A DNA stretch of 64,000 nucleotides from Bactrocera neohumeralis (lineage: Eukaryota; Arthropoda; Insecta; Diptera; Tephritidae): NCBI RefSeq assembly GCF_024586455.1, contig NC_065922.1:18844089-18908088 (forward strand), written 5' to 3'. Of the stretch, positions 58,761-64,000 are shown piece after piece. Both the position numbers and the translations under genes were made by a program. Every line of letters begins with the position of its first letter. Positions within the stretch are counted from its first letter, which is position 1. The notes beneath the pieces are model-generated. The model was not told where the DNA came from. It ran no database searches and was given only the letters and a program-made list of their open reading frames with translations.

Positions 58761-59599
58761 AAAAAAAAAGCATTCCGGAGCTAATGAGTAGAGACTTCAT
58801 TATAATCGAAAATTATTCGGTTTACATACAATGTTCGTAAAATGGAAGTGCTTTTGTAAAAGTTAGACTACGTTCAAACACGGCAATTTTTTGCTAGAGC
58901 AACTCCAAATTTATAAAAGAGAGAGAGTAGAGAGAATAAGTGCGAGAAAAAGGCTGCTGATTGGATGACACTTTTTCAATTCTTGCTCTTCTCGGTTTGC
59001 TGTTGTAACATTGGCATTACTTTTCATTTCGGAACTTTTTCAGTAGGATTTCCGAGGTCATGTTCATTGTCAAATGAATACACACAAGAAGGTTGCACTG
59101 ACTGAACACCTTTATCAACATACAAAGAGAAGTTGCTAATGATGAGCGACAAAAATTTGAATGTGTCTTAAGTGGTCGTGGCCTGAACAATTATTTGATT
59201 TTGCTTGATTTAATGCATGTGAACTGTCTCATGGCAAATTATTCTCTCATGTAAGGCCAAAACCAATATAGAATTATTCGAAATAAATTGTCAAACGCAA
59301 AACCTTTCTTATATAGTATGTCTAATATCAGTAATTAGGCATACAAAGCCGACAAGAGCCTTTGTGATCTAAACGATTGTGTTTGCCTTAGAATATATAC
59401 AACTATGCAGTTTGTATGAAAAAATAACAAAAAATTAGAAAAAATCTACAGAAAATTCATTTTATTGCAGAAGATTTGAGTTGTCAAGTCACTAAGGAGG
59501 GTAGACTAGGAACATAGAAGTTTATACATTATAAAAAGATTATAGTTGAAGCATTGAATGATACCTAATTAAAATTATAGTAGGCTCAATGACAGCTTT

Positions 59600-60345
59600 T
59601 AATGTGATACCTTTCGAAAGATTGAAAACTTTTCGTTTTCGCATATGTAGATGTCACTTTTGGTACAACAGTCGGAAAATTAAGCCTCCATGGTGAAATC
59701 TCTACAAATGGTATGTTGAGGCTGAATGACTTCGCAGGGGCCAGAAACATGGTTGCGTTGTCTGCAGTAGTAGATTCCAGAACAAGAAAATTCATCAAGC
59801 TGGCGGTCACCGCTTCGAAAAGTGCGAAAGTTCGAGAAGATCGATCGATTATGTTGTGATAGATGGCCGATAAGTCTCCAGTGTCCTTAATCTGGGTATG
59901 CCTCGAGCACCTAACATCGACTCGAACCAACATCTTGTTATAGATAGATACGCACCCGGTTCTGTACAGCAAAGGGCTTGGTTGTGAACGAGGAAATTTC
60001 TCGATGAACAAACACCAAACTCTTTAACTCTATAAGAAGAGAGTTTTGCGGAAGATTTATGGTGCTTTGAGCTTTGGTATCAGCGAAAACCGCAGTCGAT
60101 GGAACTTTGAGCTGTACGAGATATAGGTACGGCGATATTGACCTAAAAGAACACTCCAGCTTTGACGGTTTTCGATTCAGTCCACTCCATTGGAGAAATC
60201 AGGTGGAGAAAGATCTGGCTGTACTTGGTATCTCGAACTGGTGCCAAATAGCAAAAAGAAAAAACGACTGGCACGCTGTTATTAACTCGGCTATAACGAG
60301 GTAAGTGATGTCTACGCCAGTAAAGAAGAAGAAGAAAAAATCATC
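59600..60345 (+). mobile_element. RTE-like LINE with endonuclease joined to C-terminus (RT deleted)
   Basis: 59640-60000 on plus carries AP-endonuclease scraps (MLRLNDFAGARNMV; a decayed SDH region before RTRFCTAKGL). It is followed directly by the C-terminal region (RRVLRKIYGALSFG, SRWNFELYEI, HWRNQVEKDLAVLGISNW). The RT between them is missing. It ends at AAGAAGAAGAAGAAAAAA at 60325-60340, a LINE tail. Confidence 0.62.
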
Positions 60346-60349
60346 TAGA

Positions 60350-61610
60350 ATATCTGAATTTTAGAACCTATTTTAAATCGCCTCTGAGCGATATATACGG
60401 CCTCTACAGCATGTTTAAAGGAAATCAGAATGTTTCTAAAAATTTTTTCAACATACTTCCATTTTTAATTATAGCCAAACAGCTAATCAGCTAAACTTTC
60501 ATTGCTCAAATTTCTATAAATCTAATGACTAAGTGACCGCATGAGCATATTAATAATTGAAATAAATATTTAAAAAATTAAAAATTTGAATAACGCTGTG
60601 GGATACAAGCTTTATATGGAAAAACATGCCGAATAATACATGAGAACTAGTTGAGTCATAAATTTTATCAAATCGACTAATGAAAACACATTTATGTATT
60701 CGCAACTAAAATTGATTACAATTCCATGCCGATTTCCCATAATACGAATTCGGCTGTGAGAAATATGCCAATACGAGAATTGTTTATGGCTTGCCATAAT
60801 AATAAATATACATGTGTACACGCTGTGGGGTATTTCGAGGCCCACACTGCGCCTGAATTGATCTTTATCTGCTTAATTTTGGCAAAATAATGAAGACGGA
60901 AGATATTTTTGCTATATGTATACAAATCTATATGTGCAATACATATGTATATATATCGATATATGGTATATGTTTACAGATTCACCGAGTAAGACAGTAC
61001 TTTTTCGAGAGAAAAGACAGAAACCTCGATGAAATATTCTACTTCTCACTATTAAATTTATCACTAAGTACAGTAAAATGCATTTAGCATTTCGCTAAAA
61101 CGAGTTTTCACACTTTAATTGTCTGTCTAATTATCTGCTCAAGCCAATTTGATAATTATTCACTTTAGCTGTTATTCGACTGCAATCAAATGCGGCAAGC
61201 AGTAGTAGGCAGACTTCACCTTGCTTTTTAGGTCATTCACAATGGAAATGCATATCCACTTGCTGTTGTTGTTCTTTTTATGTACATAAAGCAAGTCACA
61301 AGTCGCCTTTAAGTAATTTTGACAGCGATATGTACATATGTAAATATTTACAATTAGCACAACGGAGCGCCAGAGCAGTGAAGCGCTTGAAGGCGGTAGC
61401 ACGCAACAAGGTCGTTGCGAGTTCGTTGTTTGCATAAGTTCGCTTTTATTTATTTTCTCCAGACGTCAAAGGGCGTGTGTGTACACACCGAAGTATTTCT
61501 GAACCAAATTGAACATGCTTTTTGATATTTTTGGTCACTTGCTGAATATATTATGCAAGGATTTTCTCTATGTTATTTATGGTTACACTTACTACTGTGA
61601 TCAAAAAGGT
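60350..61610. other. Intergenic, no gene seen
   Basis: AT-rich unique DNA without supported ORFs. Confidence 0.45.
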
Positions 61611-61614
61611 AAGG

Positions 61615-61985
61615 TTTGTTAATGAACTTTAAATTATTTATTCTTTCAAATCGCCTTCAAAATAAGTCCTGTCAAATAAAACACACATTTGGCAACACTT
61701 TTTAAGTCCTCGAAAAATAGCCTTCAAGATCTTCTTCGATTCGTATTTTCTATCTCCTCAATCGTGTCAAAACGTCGCCGCTGCATTGGTCTTTTGAGTT
61801 GGCTGAATAGCCAGTAGTCGCACAAAGCCAAAGCAGTTGAATACAGTGCTTGCGGAACAACACGAGTAGACTTTTTGCCAAAAAAAGCCGTGAACATCCA
61901 ATACAATATGACATGGGATATTATCGTGATGAAGGAACCAAGAATTTGCGCCCATAATTCCGGCCGTTTCAGTCAAATACCTTGA
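61615..61985 (-). mobile_element. Mariner C-terminal fragment
   Basis: On minus: FFGKKSTRVVPQALYSTALA, CDYWLFSQLKRPMQRRRFDT and RTYFEGD. Stops and shifts; the third catalytic Asp context reads LCDYWLF. Confidence 0.6.
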
Positions 61986-62229
61986 CCTAAGGCCTACCGC
62001 TTATATAAGATTATTTGTTGACAGTTTGGTCCGGCGTAAGGAATTCATAGTGCACCACGCCACCATAATATTATATCATATTACTTCAACATTACCTATT
62101 ATATACTTTCCTTCCTTCCTTCTTTTTGTTTTCATCAATATGGTCGCTTGGAAGAAGTCCGAGGCGAAACTAAGAACTCTATTGAAACTACTGTACGAAA
62201 GAGTACTGCCTTGACATTAATATTGCAGT

Positions 62230-62953
62230 CGCTAACGTTAAAATTCCAACTGTCAATAACCCTAAGATTTCAGGTGTGACACTCGAGAGAATGTGCCCCT
62301 TCACTCCTCACCGGGCCGCTATTATTGCAAAAGAACAGAGCCATCAAAATCCACAGGCCGCTAGCCGACAGCACATGGGTTAAGGAGCATAATGAACTCC
62401 TCTCCAAGCAGTTTCTGCTGTGGTGTTTTCGTAGAAATCATTCCTGTAGTCACCTGCTTGAAACGGAACCGCCTCCTGCGATCATCAAGAGGTCCTTCCT
62501 CGACTAGGCGACGACATAAGACAATACGCCGACCAGACTTCGGACGCAACTAACTTCAGACATGCACTGACCGCCATTCACAGTGGAGTCATAAACACCT
62601 TCACCGACTACCTCTCAGTAAATGGCGTATTTGGAGTCAAACCACCCACCTATTGTAGACGACGAGCTCGAGTTGCCGTGAGAATTGAGAGTGACCCTCC
62701 TATTTATCCAGAATCTACCCCGTTATATCAAATATATGTCTAACATGTAACGAATCCCCGCATGACTCTAACCACCTCTTTGCATGCCCAGCTGACTATA
62801 CAGATCTGACATCCCTCCCCTTATGGTCCGACCCCGTCGAAACAGCCCGTTTCCTGGGTCTACCGTTGGATGACCTCAATGACAACTTATCTGAACCTTA
62901 CCACCATGGCGGGGACTGGGTAAACTTTAGAACAACAACAACAACAACAATTT
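62230..62953 (+). mobile_element. Jockey-type LINE 3' end with (ACA)n tail
   Basis: On plus: scraps of RT thumb (PKISGVTLERMCPFTPH), EHNELLSKQFLLWCFRRNHS, NFRHALTAIHSGVINTFTDY and HDSNHLFACPADYTDLTSLP (C-terminal His-Cys motif). It ends in ACAACAACAACAACAACAA at 62934-62952. 3' end intact, frame broken. Confidence 0.65.
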
Positions 62954-63039
62954 TCAAACAGAAAACAAATCATATCACAAAAATGATAATACAAAGTTGA
63001 ATAATTACTTCATTCTTCATAGTATCTGCTTCTATTTCA

Positions 63040-63335
63040 CTTGTGCAAAACATGAGCATAGTCTCTTGCGCAAACTGCCGGTTCTGCGTCATGGAACAGG
63101 AAACTCCTGAACACATGATTCAGGATTGCCCAGCAATTTGTAGAAGCAGGCTCAAGGCCCTAGGTTCCATCTACCTGGACAGGGATCACAGTACCTCAGT
63201 CGCACCCAGAGGGCTCCTGGAATTTTTCAGGATGCTGAACCTTTGTGACCATTTGTGATATAGGGGAGAGCACAATAGACCATAAGTCGCAGTGCAAAGC
63301 CTCAATTTTACTATCTATCTATCTATCTATGGATC
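63040..63335 (+). mobile_element. Jockey/LOA-like LINE 3' end with (CTAT)n tail
   Basis: An open frame at 63043-63258 carries CANCRFCVMEQETPEHMIQD followed by CP, the C-terminal Cys-Cys-His-Cys knuckle, then LLEFFRMLNLCDHL. About 50 nt of 3' UTR follow, then CTATCTATCTATCTATCTAT at 63311-63330. Only the tail was inserted (5' truncation). Confidence 0.62.
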
Positions 63336-63339
63336 AGTT

Positions 63340-64000
63340 CGTGAGCTTGAAGCATAGTCAGAATAATGGCTGCCGTAATTACTTTAGCAGGAGCCAGTTC
63401 AACGAAAAGAGCAGCGAGTTCAGGTTCACCGTATTCTCTAATCATATTTGTTTTGTTTTCGCAACAGATATTCTATTTAAAGGCTTACAATTTCTCATTG
63501 GGTTTCTGTAGATGGTCCATCACTGTCAATTGCTGACAGTTAAAATAAATAAGAAAGTCGATGTAGAGCAGGAAATGAGAGCGAAATGCATATTCTATGT
63601 ACATATGTATGTGTGTCTATATTTTTATAAATAAGCAAACGAAACATGATTCCAAAAATTTGGAAATGGAAGAGGAAGCGAACTAAGATCACTGGCGCAA
63701 GTTTCATTGTTATTTAACAACTGTTGTCTGATGAGAACTCTTGTCGCTCTTAAAACTCAAGCAGCTGGTTTATTAGAGAGCGATCTACAAAGGGGTGGTT
63801 GATTTCCTTTATTTTTTCTTTGCACCTTTCTTGCAAATTATAATTTGGTATGTATGTGAAAATTGAATGAAACTTTTAAAGTTTAAACGCCGCTGAGGAG
63901 CTGTTTCATTTGTTTGTCGGTGGTTTGAGGCGCGCTTTTTTGTGGTCGCAGCGTATAACCAATACTTTTATATACTTGTATATATATAAGTATATATGTA
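63340..64000. other. Intergenic, no gene seen
   Basis: Short TATG/TATA repeats at 63600 and 63965. No gene. Confidence 0.45.

Overview
The window looks like nuclear DNA of a higher (cyclorrhaphan) fly, most likely a tephritid fruit fly of the Bactrocera/Zeugodacus/Ceratitis type. This is inferred from an AT-rich sequence with GT-AG introns, a clear orthologue of Drosophila RhoGAP15B, and a dense load of decayed mariner/Tc1-like transposons and non-LTR retrotransposons. No prokaryotic, organellar or rRNA signal was seen.

Layout. Positions 1-7874 are intergenic, with three decayed LINE fragments (RTE-like on minus at 1500-2460; a short R1/LOA-like piece on plus at 4490-5010; a Jockey/LOA-like piece on minus at 6375-7530). 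Positions 7882-21343 hold RhoGAP15B on the plus strand. Its eight coding exons fit together in phase into a 1636-residue protein with the order PH-PH-RhoGAP-RA-PH behind a long disordered, proline-rich N-terminus. Its 6.8-kb intron 1 is a transposon trap. Positions 22307-25128 on the minus strand hold a three-exon gene for a 243-residue four-transmembrane protein with a CD20/sarcospan-like layout. Positions 35876-37201 on the minus strand hold two in-phase exons of a low-complexity, proline-rich protein of at least 421 residues. Their last donor is in the right phase to splice into the tetraspan gene 10.7 kb downstream, so the two may be one gene with a long and a short isoform. Between them on the same strand is a small TATA-box gene (29787-30134, 115 residues). 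An orphan exon resembling the seventh helix of a peptide GPCR lies at 26794-27070 on plus. I found no convincing host gene from 37202 to 64000.

The right part (37-64 kb) is repeat-rich intergenic DNA. It holds mariners (38.8, 39.8, 41.0 and 61.7 kb), a Jockey/LOA-like LINE 3' end at 44.1-45.3 kb that is the inverted relative of the 6.4-kb copy, a roughly 120-bp satellite with an A-B-C unit order (49.2-50.4 kb), an AT satellite rich in ATCGAT (55.1-56.1 kb), and further LINE 3' ends with simple-sequence tails (60.3, 62.9 and 63.3 kb). Three same-strand copies of a dispersed element with internal ~155-bp tandem units lie at 32.8, 52.8 and 58.1 kb; the most complete has a hairpin at each end.

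How the genes relate. RhoGAP15B and the tetraspan gene are convergent neighbours whose ends are about 1 kb apart. The least explained features are the extra coding-like 98 codons after RhoGAP15B exon 1, the possible proline-rich/tetraspan fusion, the small nested TATA gene, the GPCR-like orphan exon, and a roughly 0.8-kb element with direct terminal repeats and a tiny spliced ORF at 10.7-11.5 kb.
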